Program-made: the position numbers and the translations under genes
From: Methylobacterium terrae
GTDB lineage: Bacteria > Pseudomonadota > Alphaproteobacteria > Rhizobiales > Beijerinckiaceae
NCBI RefSeq assembly: GCF_003173755.1
Contig: NZ_CP029553.1
Coordinates: 1,360,001 to 1,385,000 of the forward strand
Direction: 5' to 3'
DNA length: 25,000 nt
The notes under the pieces: model-generated
Told to the model about the DNA's origin: nothing
The model's input: the letters and a program-made list of their open reading frames with translations, nothing else
The model's database searches: none
Shown here: piece after piece, positions 7,850-15,129 of the stretch
Layout of the letters: each line of letters opens with the position of its first letter
Numbering within the stretch: the first letter of the stretch is position 1

Positions 7850-8820
7850 ACGCCACGGATCTTCTGAAGGTCGAGGGGCTGACGACCCAGATCCGCGTCG
7901 GGGGCACCTGGTACGACGCGGTGCGCGAGGTGTCGTTCTCGGTCGCCGGGGGCGAGACCCTGGCCCTCGTCGGCGAATCCGGCTGCGGCAAGAGCCTCAC
8001 CGCCCTCTCGGTGATGGGATTGCTGGCGCAGAGCGTCGGCCGCGTCGCCTCGGGCTCGATCGTGGTCGACGGCACCGACATGCGCGCCGCCACGGAGAGC
8101 CAGCGCGAGGCGATGCGCGGCGACCGCCTGGCGATGATCTTCCAGGAGCCGATGACCTCGCTCAACCCGGTCCTGACGATCGGCTTCCAGATCGCCGAGG
8201 CGCTGCGGCGCCATCGCGGCCTGTCGAAGGCGGCGGCGCGCGAGAAGGCGATCGCGCTCCTCGAACGGGTGCGGGTGCCCTCCGCCGCCGAGCGGATCGA
8301 CGCCTATCCGCACCAGTTCTCCGGCGGCATGCGCCAGCGGGTGATGATCGCGATGGCGCTCGCCTGCGGCCCCCGCGTGCTCATCGCCGACGAGCCGACG
8401 ACGGCGCTCGACGTCACCATTCAGGCCCAGGTGCTGGCGCTGCTCGCCGACATCCAGCGCCGCGAGGGGCTCGCGGTGCTGCTCATCACCCACAATCTCG
8501 GCGTCGTCGCCTCGGTCGCCGACCGGGTGATGGTGATGTATGGCGGCGACGTGGTGGAGAGCGCGCCGGTGCGCGCTTTCTTCGCCCGTCCGACCCACCC
8601 CTACGCCGAGGGCCTGCTCAAGGCGATGCCGCGGGTCGACCGGGTGCAGGACCTGGCGGCGATCCCCGGCACGGTGCCGACCCTGCCGGAGATGCCGGAG
8701 GGCTGCCGCTTCCAGGGCCGCTGCAGCTTGCGCGAGGAGCGCTGCCGCGAGCGCCCGCCGCTCGTACCCCTGGCCGGGGCGCCGGACCACGCGGTGCGCT
8801 GCTGGGTGAGGGCCGCATGA
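7846..8820 (+). CDS. ABC transporter ATP-binding protein, DppD/OppD type
   Basis: A 324-residue cytoplasmic ATPase. Walker A is GESGCGKS (residues 43-50), the Q-loop glutamine is Gln100 ([12 protein letters not shown]), the ABC signature is SGGMRQ (159-164), Walker B is VLIADEP (178-184) and the H-loop follows in [10 protein letters not shown]. The C-terminal oligopeptide-transporter domain is present with its cysteine pattern ([14 protein letters not shown]), which in some family members holds a [4Fe-4S] cluster. It powers import together with the next ATPase. ATG 7846 overlaps the permease stop by 4 nt and the gene ends in ATGA with the next start. Confidence 0.95.
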   Translation: MNATDLLKVEGLTTQIRVGGTWYDAVREVSFSVAGGETLALVGESGCGKSLTALSVMGLLAQSVGRVASGSIVVDGTDMRAATESQREAMRGDRLAMIFQEPMTSLNPVLTIGFQIAEALRRHRGLSKAAAREKAIALLERVRVPSAAERIDAYPHQFSGGMRQRVMIAMALACGPRVLIADEPTTALDVTIQAQVLALLADIQRREGLAVLLITHNLGVVASVADRVMVMYGGDVVESAPVRAFFARPTHPYAEGLLKAMPRVDRVQDLAAIPGTVPTLPEMPEGCRFQGRCSLREERCRERPPLVPLAGAPDHAVRCWVRAA

Positions 8821-9818
8821 CTCGCTTGCTCGAGACTCCTTTGCTCGAGGCTCCGCTGCTCGAGGTCCGCGACCTCCAGAAGGCCTTCACCATTCGGCGC
8901 GGCTTCCCCGTGGCGAAGACCAGCCTGGTGCGCGCCCTCGACCGGGTGTCGTTCACGGTCGGGCGGGCCGAGGCGCTCGGCATCGTCGGCGAATCCGGCT
9001 GCGGCAAGTCCACCACCGCCCGGGTGGCGCTCCGGCTCACCGAGGCCGATGGCGGCTCCGTGCGCTTCGACGGGCAGGACGTGCTCGCCGCGGCCCCGGG
9101 CGCGATGCGGCGCCTGCGGCGGCGGATGCAGATCGTGTTCCAGGATCCCGCCTCCTCCCTCGATCCGCGCCAGCGCATCGGCGAGGCCCTGGGCGAGCCC
9201 TTGCGGGTCCACGGCCTCGCCCGCGGGGCGGAGGTGCCGGCGCGCGTCGCCGGCCTGCTGGACGAGGTCGGGCTGCCGGCGAGTGCCGCCGCCCGCTTCC
9301 CGCACGAATTCTCCGGCGGCCAGCGCCAGCGCATCGGCATCGCCCGGGCGCTCGCGCTCGGGCCCGACCTGATCTTCGCCGACGAGCCGGTCTCGGCCCT
9401 CGACGTCTCGGTCCAGGCACAGATCCTGCGGCTGCTCGAATCGCTCCGGCAGTCCCGCAACCTCGCCTTCGTGTTCATCTCGCACGATCTCGGCGTGGTC
9501 CGGCACTTCTGCCAGCGGGTGACCGTGATGTATCTCGGCCGGGTGGTGGAGAGCGGTCCCGTCGGCCCGGTCTTCGAGGAGCCGCTGCATCCCTACACCC
9601 AGCTCCTCAAGGCCTCCTCGCCAGTGCCGGACCCCGAGCAGCCGGTGGCGATGAGCTTCCAGGAAGGCGAACCGCCGTCGCCGCTCAATCCGCCGGCGGG
9701 CTGCCACTTCCATCCCCGCTGCCCCCGCGCCTTCGACCGCTGCCGCGCCGAGGCGCCGGTGCTGCGCGAGGCGGTCCCGGGCCGTGCGGTGGCCTGCCAC
9801 CTCTACGGCGGATCCTGA
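8817..9818 (+). CDS. ABC transporter ATP-binding protein, DppF/OppF type
   Basis: A 333-residue ATPase, the partner of the preceding gene. Walker A is GESGCGKS (58-65), Q-loop Gln109 (IVFQDPASSLDPRQ, the OppF/DppF wording), signature SGGQRQ (166-171), Walker B LIFADEP (185-191), H-loop FISHDLGVV, and a C-terminal cysteine cluster (CHFHPRCPRAFDRC). The N-terminus is odd: three tandem 5-residue units LLETP-LLEAP-LLEVR (residues 4-18) encoded by three 15-bp DNA repeats at 8826-8870, just before the normal start of the domain (EVRDLQKAF). It is the last gene of the importer operon; a 131-bp gap follows. Confidence 0.94.
   Translation: MTRLLETPLLEAPLLEVRDLQKAFTIRRGFPVAKTSLVRALDRVSFTVGRAEALGIVGESGCGKSTTARVALRLTEADGGSVRFDGQDVLAAAPGAMRRLRRRMQIVFQDPASSLDPRQRIGEALGEPLRVHGLARGAEVPARVAGLLDEVGLPASAAARFPHEFSGGQRQRIGIARALALGPDLIFADEPVSALDVSVQAQILRLLESLRQSRNLAFVFISHDLGVVRHFCQRVTVMYLGRVVESGPVGPVFEEPLHPYTQLLKASSPVPDPEQPVAMSFQEGEPPSPLNPPAGCHFHPRCPRAFDRCRAEAPVLREAVPGRAVACHLYGGS
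8826..8870 (+). repeat. Three tandem 15-bp units in the 5' end of the dppF-like gene
   Basis: Three head-to-tail units each contain TGCTCGAG plus a CTCC or GTCC tail (8826-8840, 8841-8855, 8856-8870). The repeat is in frame and adds 5 residues per unit. It looks like a slippage expansion of the first codons of the conserved domain. Confidence 0.75.
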
Positions 9819-9949
9819 CGCGGCAGAGGATCCGAGTTCTCCGCAAACGACCACTGCACCCGAGACACCACGGCGCTCTCCCACTCGGCCCCGGTTGCTC
9901 TAGCTTCCCCAGCGGCGACGAGACGCCTCGTGAAAGGGGACCACACGAC

Positions 9950-10342
9950 ATGAGGACATTCGGGGTAGTGGCCGTCATCGGATTGGGCCTGATCGGTGCG
10001 GTGGGGACCGCCTCGGCCCAGTCCTGGGGCGGCCCTGATTACGGCTATCGCGAGCGGGATTCGCGCGACCGCGACTATCGCGGCCGCGACAGCGACTACC
10101 GGGACCGGGAGTATCGCGACCGCCGCGACGATTACGGCCGGCGGGACGACTACCGAGACCGCGACCGGGATTACGGCTCCCGGGAGCGCGGCTCACGGGA
10201 GCGCAGCGTCGGCTTCGACGAGCGCGAGTACCTGCGCTGCAATCCCGACGTGGCCCGCGCGGTCCGCAGCGGCCAGATGGAATCCGCGCTCAAGCACTTC
10301 CAGGTCCACGGCCGCCGCGAGGGCCGCAGGCTCACCTGCTGA
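9950..10342 (+). CDS. Small exported Tyr/Arg/Asp-rich protein with a C-terminal NPDV-type module
   Basis: A 130-residue protein with no recognised enzyme domain. Residues 1-24 are a clear signal peptide (MRTFGVVAVIGLGLIGAVGT, cleavage after ASAQ or nearby). Residues ~31-86 are low complexity, alternating Tyr, Arg, Asp and Glu in units such as YRDRD, DYRDRE and DYGRRD, likely disordered and strongly charged. Residues 89-126 (FDEREYLRCNPDVARAV ... ALKHFQVHGRREGR) form a compact module that also occurs three times in the RTX protein encoded 1 kb downstream. Cys97 and the terminal Cys130 could form a disulfide in the periplasm. Purine-rich AAAGGGGA precedes the ATG by about 10 nt. Role unknown; an envelope or surface function is inferred. 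Confidence 0.8.
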   Translation: MRTFGVVAVIGLGLIGAVGTASAQSWGGPDYGYRERDSRDRDYRGRDSDYRDREYRDRRDDYGRRDDYRDRDRDYGSRERGSRERSVGFDEREYLRCNPDVARAVRSGQMESALKHFQVHGRREGRRLTC

Positions 10343-10353
10343 CGCGGCCCCTC

Positions 10354-10386
10354 GCCGGGGAGCGCTGCCCGGCGGCGCTCCCCGGC
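10354..10386 (+). terminator. Strong hairpin after the small exported protein gene
   Basis: A perfect 12-bp stem, GCCGGGGAGCGC (10354-10365) with GCGCTCCCCGGC (10375-10386), 9-nt loop, starting 11 bp after the stop. There is no T-run, so termination efficiency is uncertain; it may instead protect the 3' end. Confidence 0.55.
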
Positions 10387-10540
10387 CCGCCTCGCGACGG
10401 TGCATCGCCCATCCCCGCTTTCCACCGATCGACCCTGCCCGCCCAGGGACCCCGGGCAGATCTTGCGCGTTTCGCCTGCGGTCATGGATCGATGAAGCAT
10501 CGAACCGACCAGTTGACCCTCAGTCAAGGCGAGTGCGTTG

Positions 10541-11089
10541 ATGGCCACGAAGCAGAAGACGTTGCAGGATGCGTTCTACGAGACGCTCAAGGACGTGTAC
10601 TACGCCGAGAGGCAATCGGTCCGCGCGCTCAAGAAGGCGGCCAAGTCGGCGCAGCACGAGGATTTGCGGCAGGCCTTCGAGACCCATGCCGAGGAGAGCG
10701 CGACCCAGGTCGAGCGCCTCCAGGACATCTTCGAGCTCATCGGCAAGCCGGCCCGCGGCAAGACCTGCGAGGCGATGCAAGGCCTGACGAGCGAGATGGA
10801 GGAGGATCTGGAGGATTTCGGCGATGGACCGGCCGCCGACGCGGTGCTGGCCGCCTCGGCCCAGGCCCTCGAGCATTACGAGATCGCCCGCTACGGCACG
10901 CTGAAGACCTGGGCGCTCCAGCTCGGCCACGAGGATGCGGCCAAACTGCTCGACGAGACGCTTCAGGAAGAGAAGAAGACCGACGAGATGCTGACGGCCA
11001 TCGCCGAGCGCATCAACGTCGAGGGGGCGGAAGGGGGCGAAGCCGCCGCACGGCCCGCCTCGAAGGGGGCGACCGGCAAGGCGGCCTGA
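10541..11089 (+). CDS. Ferritin-like DUF892 protein (YciE/YciF family)
   Basis: A 182-residue four-helix-bundle protein of the DUF892 family: LQDAFYETLKDVYYAERQ at the start, then LRQAFETHAEESATQVERL, and later ALEHYEIARYGTLKTWA and LLDETLQEEKKTDEML. Candidate metal ligands are Glu23, His49, Glu52, Glu111, His112, Glu114 and Glu143, arranged as in ferritin-like di-iron bundles. The last ~20 residues are an Ala/Gly/Lys tail. ATG 10541 is chosen because AAGGCGAG lies 8-15 nt upstream. Members are linked to stress responses, but the biochemical role is not settled. It stands alone between hairpins at 10354-10386 and 11102-11129. Confidence 0.92.
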   Translation: MATKQKTLQDAFYETLKDVYYAERQSVRALKKAAKSAQHEDLRQAFETHAEESATQVERLQDIFELIGKPARGKTCEAMQGLTSEMEEDLEDFGDGPAADAVLAASAQALEHYEIARYGTLKTWALQLGHEDAAKLLDETLQEEKKTDEMLTAIAERINVEGAEGGEAAARPASKGATGKAA

Positions 11090-11101
11090 ACGGCGGGAGC
11101 C

Positions 11102-11129
11102 CGAGAGGCGCCGAACGCGGCGCCTCTCG
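11102..11129 (+). terminator. Hairpin terminator after the DUF892 gene
   Basis: A perfect 11-bp stem CGAGAGGCGCC (11102-11112) and GGCGCCTCTCG (11119-11129) with a 6-nt loop, 13 bp after the stop. No T-run follows. Confidence 0.6.
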
Positions 11130-11333
11130 CCAGTCGCGTGGTACGAGAAACGCTGCACAGGCTTCCTGCGCAGCCTTTCGCCGTGATCGGTCGATTGTTT
11201 TACTTTCAGAGATCCAGATTGTCCTTGTCGCTGGGCAAAATATTGCCCGATTAACATTGATAAATTTCTGTACCAGCTGTTTCCATAAGATGTCGTGGTC
11301 GCAACTCCTGTCCAGCCATTGGAAGGAAGACGC
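11130..11333 (+). promoter_or_regulatory. AT-rich promoter/leader of the RTX gene
   Basis: This 204-bp gap is visibly richer in A+T than anything else in the window, especially 11195-11290. It contains the hairpin or operator-like GGGCAA-AATA-TTGCCC at 11233-11248 and a TTGATA at 11257-11262 that resembles a -35 box, though no well-spaced -10 was found. The RTX start codon is preceded by GGAAGGAAG at 11321-11329. Confidence 0.5.
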
Positions 11334-12449
11334 ATGGCCACGATCACGGGCACGAACGGCAACGACGCGCTCACCGGAACATCCGGCGACGATGTCATTC
11401 TGGGCCTCCTCGGGGACGACAAGATCACCGATCCGGGCGGATTCAACCGTATCGACGGCCAGGACGGCAACGACGTCATTACCGGAGGTGCCGATATCGA
11501 CTACATCGCCGGTGGGCCCGGGAACGACGTCATCTCCGGTGGCGCCGGGTTCGATCAGCTCATCGGCGAGGCCGGCAACGACCTGATCTACGGCCAGGAC
11601 GGGGACGATTACGCCGCCGGCAATCCGGGCAACGACACGATCTACGGCGGAGCCGGCAACGACTTCTTCGTCGGCGAGCAGGGCAACGACCAGGTCTACG
11701 GCGAGGCTGGCAACGACTTCGTCGCCGGCGGCGAGGACGACGACCTCGTGAGCGGCGGCGATGGTGACGACCTCGTCGACGGCGACCTCGGCAACGACAC
11801 GCTGCTCGGCGATGCCGGCAACGACGTCCTGTTCGGCGATTACGGCAACGACCGCATGAACGGCGGCTCGGGCAACGATCGCCTCGACGGCGCGGCCGGC
11901 ACCGACACGGCGGTGCTCGACGCCGCCTTCCGCGACCTCAAGGTGACCTCCTCGGGCTCGCTCGTCACCTTCGACGGCGCGACGGGGCACGACGAGGTCA
12001 GGAACACCGAGGTGTTCGAGTTCTCGGACCGCACCATCGTCCAGGCCGACGGCAACGCGGCGGTCGACGACCTGTTCTACCTGAGCCAGAACACCGACGT
12101 GCTGCTCGCCGGCCAGGACGCGGAGGCGCATTTCGGCCAGTACGGCTGGCGCGAGGGCCGCAACCCCAACGCCTATTTCGACACCAAGGGCTACCTCGCG
12201 GCCTACAGCGACGTGGCGGCCGCCGGCATCGACCCGCTCCAGCACTACCTCCAGTACGGCTGGAAGGAGGGACGCGACCCCTCGGCCAATTTCGACACCA
12301 AGGCCTACCTCGCCGCCAATCCCGACGTGGCGGCGGCCGGCATCAACCCGCTGGAGCACTTCCTGCAATACGGCGCCGGCGAGGGGCGCGCCGTACAGGC
12401 GGGCGACGGCGCCTTCGCGGCCGCCACCGCGCCGGGCGTCTACGTCTGA
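11334..12449 (+). CDS. RTX-type calcium-binding repeat protein with three C-terminal NPDV-type modules
   Basis: A 371-residue acidic protein. Residues ~6-190 are some 17 glycine/aspartate nonapeptide-like repeats (GGxGNDxxx forms such as GEAGNDLIYG and GGAGNDFFVG) that fold as a calcium-filled beta-roll in RTX proteins. Residues ~191-240 are a linker domain (DTAVLDAAFRDLKVTSSG). Residues ~246-352 hold three tandem ~35-residue modules of the form FDxxxYLAANPDVAAAGxxP...HFLQYGxxEGR. There is no N-terminal signal peptide, which fits type I secretion through a C-terminal signal; the last residues APGVYV are short and hydrophobic. No protease or lipase domain is present, so a surface or matrix role is inferred. 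The start has a strong ribosome-binding site. No type I exporter genes are nearby. Confidence 0.9.
   Translation: MATITGTNGNDALTGTSGDDVILGLLGDDKITDPGGFNRIDGQDGNDVITGGADIDYIAGGPGNDVISGGAGFDQLIGEAGNDLIYGQDGDDYAAGNPGNDTIYGGAGNDFFVGEQGNDQVYGEAGNDFVAGGEDDDLVSGGDGDDLVDGDLGNDTLLGDAGNDVLFGDYGNDRMNGGSGNDRLDGAAGTDTAVLDAAFRDLKVTSSGSLVTFDGATGHDEVRNTEVFEFSDRTIVQADGNAAVDDLFYLSQNTDVLLAGQDAEAHFGQYGWREGRNPNAYFDTKGYLAAYSDVAAAGIDPLQHYLQYGWKEGRDPSANFDTKAYLAANPDVAAAGINPLEHFLQYGAGEGRAVQAGDGAFAAATAPGVYV
11358..11890 (+). repeat. Tandem RTX-encoding DNA repeats
   Basis: GGCAACGAC recurs about every 27 or 54 bp through this part of the RTX gene, reflecting Gly-Asn-Asp in successive nonapeptides. The units are in frame and diverged, so this is a protein repeat rather than a satellite. 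Confidence 0.8.
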
Positions 12450-12457
12450 GCGAATAC

Positions 12458-12487
12458 CGGGAGGCCGTCCGCGCGGCCTCCCGCTTT
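12458..12487 (+). terminator. Rho-independent terminator of the RTX gene
   Basis: A 9-bp stem CGGGAGGCC (12458-12466) with GGCCTCCCG (12475-12483), 8-nt loop, followed by CTTT. It lies 9 bp after the stop codon. Confidence 0.7.
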
Positions 12488-12492
12488 CCATG

Positions 12493-12525
12493 AAAAACGG
12501 CGCCCGGCCGAGAGGCCGGGCGCCG
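12493..12525 (-). terminator. Rho-independent terminator of the molybdopterin-subunit gene
   Basis: A perfect 12-bp stem CGGCGCCCGGCC (12498-12509) with its complement at 12514-12525 and a GAGA/TCTC loop. Read on the minus strand it is followed by TTTTT (12497-12493) and lies 25 bp past the gene's stop, a good intrinsic terminator. Confidence 0.8.
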
Positions 12526-12550
12526 CGTCATGCCTCCGGGGCGACGACCG

Positions 12551-14866
12551 TCAGGCGGCGGCCGCCTTGCGCAGGGGCGCGAGGACCGCGAACATCCGGG
12601 ACGGGGTCGCCGGCATGTCGATGTCGCGCAGGCCCACGCTGCGGTCGAGGGCGTCGACCACCGCGTTCATGACCGCCGGGCAGGAACCGATGCTGCCGGC
12701 CTCGCCCGCGCCCTTGATGCCCATCGGGTTGGTGGTCGAGGGCACGTTCTTCGTCTCGAAGTGGAAGAACGGCACGTCGCCGGCCCGCGGCATGGCGTAG
12801 TCCATGAAGCTGGCCGTCAGGAGCTGGCCTTCCGCATCGTAGACCGTGCGCTCGTGCAGCGCCTGGCCGATCCCCTGCACCACCCCGCCATGGACCTGGC
12901 CGGCGAGCAGCAGCGGGTTCACCACGATGCCGAAATCGTCGCAGACCGTGTAGCGCACCACCGTGGTGATGCCGGTGTCGGGATCGATCTCGACCTCGGC
13001 GACGTGGGTGCCGTTCGGATAGGTCGCGCTCGGCGGCACGAAGTCGCCCTGGCCGGTCCGCATCGCTTCGGTGGCCTTCGGCAGGGCCGCCAACGCCGCG
13101 AAGTCGATCGACCGGTCGGTGCCGGCGACGCGCACCGCGCCCTCGGCGATCTCGAGATCCTGGATCCCGGCTTCCAGCTCCTCGGAGGCGAGCTCCTTCA
13201 GCTTGCCGGCGAGGTTCTGCGACGCCGCGCCGACCGAGATGCCGCCGACGGGAATCGAGCGCGAGCCGCCGGTGCCGGCGCCCGTCGCGACCCGGTCGGT
13301 GTCGCCCTGCACCACCCGGATCCGCTCGAGCGGCAGGTCGAGATGCTCGGCCGCGAACTGGGCGTAGGCCGTGGCGTGGCCCTGGCCGTTCGACTGGGTG
13401 CCGACATAGACCGTGGCGCCGCCGTCCCGGTCGAGGGTGATCTTGACGTCCTCGCCCTCGCCCCAGGCGGTGCACTCGATGTAGGTGGCGAGCCCGATGC
13501 CGCGGACCAGGCCGTTGCGGTGCGATTCCGCGGCGCGGGCCTCGAAGCCCGCCCAGTCGGAGGCCTCGATGGCACGGCCCATATGGGCGGCGAAGTCGCC
13601 GGTGTCGTAGGTGCGGTCGCCGATCGGCGTGGTGTAGGGCATCGCGCTCGGCGGGATGAAGTTGCGCCGGCGGATCTCGGCCGGCGACATCCCGGTCTCC
13701 CGCGCCGCCCGGTCGACCAGGCGCTCGATCAGGTAGGCCGCCTCCGGCCGCCCGGCGCCGCGATAGGCGTCGACCGGCACGGTGTTGGTGTAGATGCCGC
13801 GCACCCGGACATGCACCGCCGGGGTCTTGTAGACGCCGGTCAGCATGGTCGCGCCGAGATACGGGATGTAGGGCCCGTACTGCGACAGGTAGGCGCCGAG
13901 GTCGCCGATCACGTCGAAGCGCATGGCCAGGAAGGTACCGTCGGCATCGAGCGCGACCTCGCCGACCGAGAGGTTGTCGCGGCCCTGCGTGCAGGCGACG
14001 AAGTGCTCGCCGCGCTCCGAGACCCACTTCACCGGGCGGCCCAGGCGACGCGCGGCCTCCGCCGCCAGCGGGTACTCGCGGTAGGTGAAGGTCTTGGTGC
14101 CGAACCCGCCGCCGACATCCCCGGTGACGACGCGCAGCTGCTCCTTCTCGATGCCGAGAACGCCCGCGATGGTCTTGCGCAGGCCGTGCACGCCCTGGCT
14201 CGGGATGGTGAGGGTGAAGCGCCCGGTGCCCGCGTCGTGCTCGGCGACGACGCTGCGGGTCTCCATGTAGTTCGTGACGAGCCGCTGGTTCTCGACCTCG
14301 ACCCGCACGACCTTGGCGGCCTTGGCGAAGGCGGCGTCGACCGGCGCCTTGTCGCCCATGGTCGAGTCGAACGAGACGTTGTCGGGCTGCTCGTCCCACA
14401 CCGCGGTCGCGCCGCCCGCGATGGCGCCGCGGATGCCGACGACGGCCGGCAGCACCTCGTAGTCGATGCCGATCGCCTCGACGGCGTCGCGGGCCTGGGC
14501 CACCGTGTCGGCGACCACGAAGGCGACGGCGTCGCCGATGTGCTTGGCCGTGCCCTTGGCGAGCAGCGGGATGTTGGCGACGTGGTTCTGGCTGCCGTCG
14601 CCGTTCGGCAGCGGCGCCTGGCACTTGATGTCGTTGAGGCCGGCGACGTCCTCGGCGGTCAGCACGAGGTGCACCCCGGGCATCGCCCGGGCGGCCTCAA
14701 CGTCGGTGATCGTGAACTTGGCGTGGGCGTGCGGGCTGCGCAGCAGGGCCGCGTGCAGGCAGCCCTCGGGGGCGTGGTCGTCGCCGTAGTGACCCTCGCC
14801 GGTGATCAGGCGACGATCCTCGACCCGGCGCATCGGCTGGCCGAGTCCGAACTTGGTCACTGTCAT
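12551..14866 (-). CDS. Xanthine dehydrogenase-family molybdopterin-binding subunit (CoxL form II-like)
   Basis: A 771-residue large subunit of the molybdenum hydroxylase family. It begins GLGQPMRRVEDRRLITGEG, the usual start of CoxL/aldehyde-dehydrogenase large subunits. GDVGGGFGTK (residues 249-258) and AYRGAGRPEA (367-376) are cofactor-proximal motifs. AYRGAGR, rather than AYRCSFR of genuine form I CO dehydrogenase, places it with form II or other hydroxylases. The catalytic glutamate is Glu722 in GIKGAGEAG. Family members hydroxylate aldehydes, N-heterocycles or related substrates with water as oxygen source, and normally need FAD and [2Fe-2S] subunits. Neither lies next to this gene in the window. 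A strong terminator follows; a 263-bp gap separates it from the sensory operon upstream. Confidence 0.93.
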   Translation of the reverse strand: MTVTKFGLGQPMRRVEDRRLITGEGHYGDDHAPEGCLHAALLRSPHAHAKFTITDVEAARAMPGVHLVLTAEDVAGLNDIKCQAPLPNGDGSQNHVANIPLLAKGTAKHIGDAVAFVVADTVAQARDAVEAIGIDYEVLPAVVGIRGAIAGGATAVWDEQPDNVSFDSTMGDKAPVDAAFAKAAKVVRVEVENQRLVTNYMETRSVVAEHDAGTGRFTLTIPSQGVHGLRKTIAGVLGIEKEQLRVVTGDVGGGFGTKTFTYREYPLAAEAARRLGRPVKWVSERGEHFVACTQGRDNLSVGEVALDADGTFLAMRFDVIGDLGAYLSQYGPYIPYLGATMLTGVYKTPAVHVRVRGIYTNTVPVDAYRGAGRPEAAYLIERLVDRAARETGMSPAEIRRRNFIPPSAMPYTTPIGDRTYDTGDFAAHMGRAIEASDWAGFEARAAESHRNGLVRGIGLATYIECTAWGEGEDVKITLDRDGGATVYVGTQSNGQGHATAYAQFAAEHLDLPLERIRVVQGDTDRVATGAGTGGSRSIPVGGISVGAASQNLAGKLKELASEELEAGIQDLEIAEGAVRVAGTDRSIDFAALAALPKATEAMRTGQGDFVPPSATYPNGTHVAEVEIDPDTGITTVVRYTVCDDFGIVVNPLLLAGQVHGGVVQGIGQALHERTVYDAEGQLLTASFMDYAMPRAGDVPFFHFETKNVPSTTNPMGIKGAGEAGSIGSCPAVMNAVVDALDRSVGLRDIDMPATPSRMFAVLAPLRKAAAA

Positions 14867-15129
14867 GGGAACCTCGCGGTGGGGAGCGGAAGCTTGGGCG
14901 ATGCGAGGGAGGCGGCGGGCCGATGGCGGGCGTTCGGCAGAGCGTCGGCGGCCGCAACGGCGGCGCGAGCGTGCGAGCGGACCGGGAGCGTCGGGGCTCC
15001 TGCCATACAGGGCTTATCCTCCGGTGGACCGGCCGAGCGTGCGGGTCGGTCCTTATCGGGGGTGACCGTAGCACGCCGGAACGGAGGCGTCTCGCGGTCC
15101 TTGCTGGCGCGGGAGCGCCCGGTCGCGGC
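14867..15129 (-). promoter_or_regulatory. Leader/promoter region of the molybdopterin-subunit gene
   Basis: A 263-bp non-coding gap on the minus strand between the hybrid kinase stop and the CoxL-like start. It contains an imperfect hairpin GGACCGGCC (15026-15034) with GGTCGGTCC (15044-15052), one mismatch, which may end the upstream operon. GAGG lies about 9 nt before the start codon. No convincing -35/-10 pair was recognised. Confidence 0.35.

Noticed and set aside
11358..11890. Regular short repeats that could be mistaken for a CRISPR or minisatellite array
   Set aside because: They are in frame, encode RTX nonapeptides and have no unique spacers or constant repeats.
12551..14866. Calling the molybdopterin subunit genuine CO dehydrogenase (coxL)
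   Set aside because: The active-site loop is AYRGAGR, not AYRCSFR, and the coxM and coxS genes are absent.
15026..15052. Hairpin as a rho-independent terminator of the sensory operon
   Set aside because: One mismatch on the minus-strand RNA and no T-run after it; kept only as a note in the leader entry.
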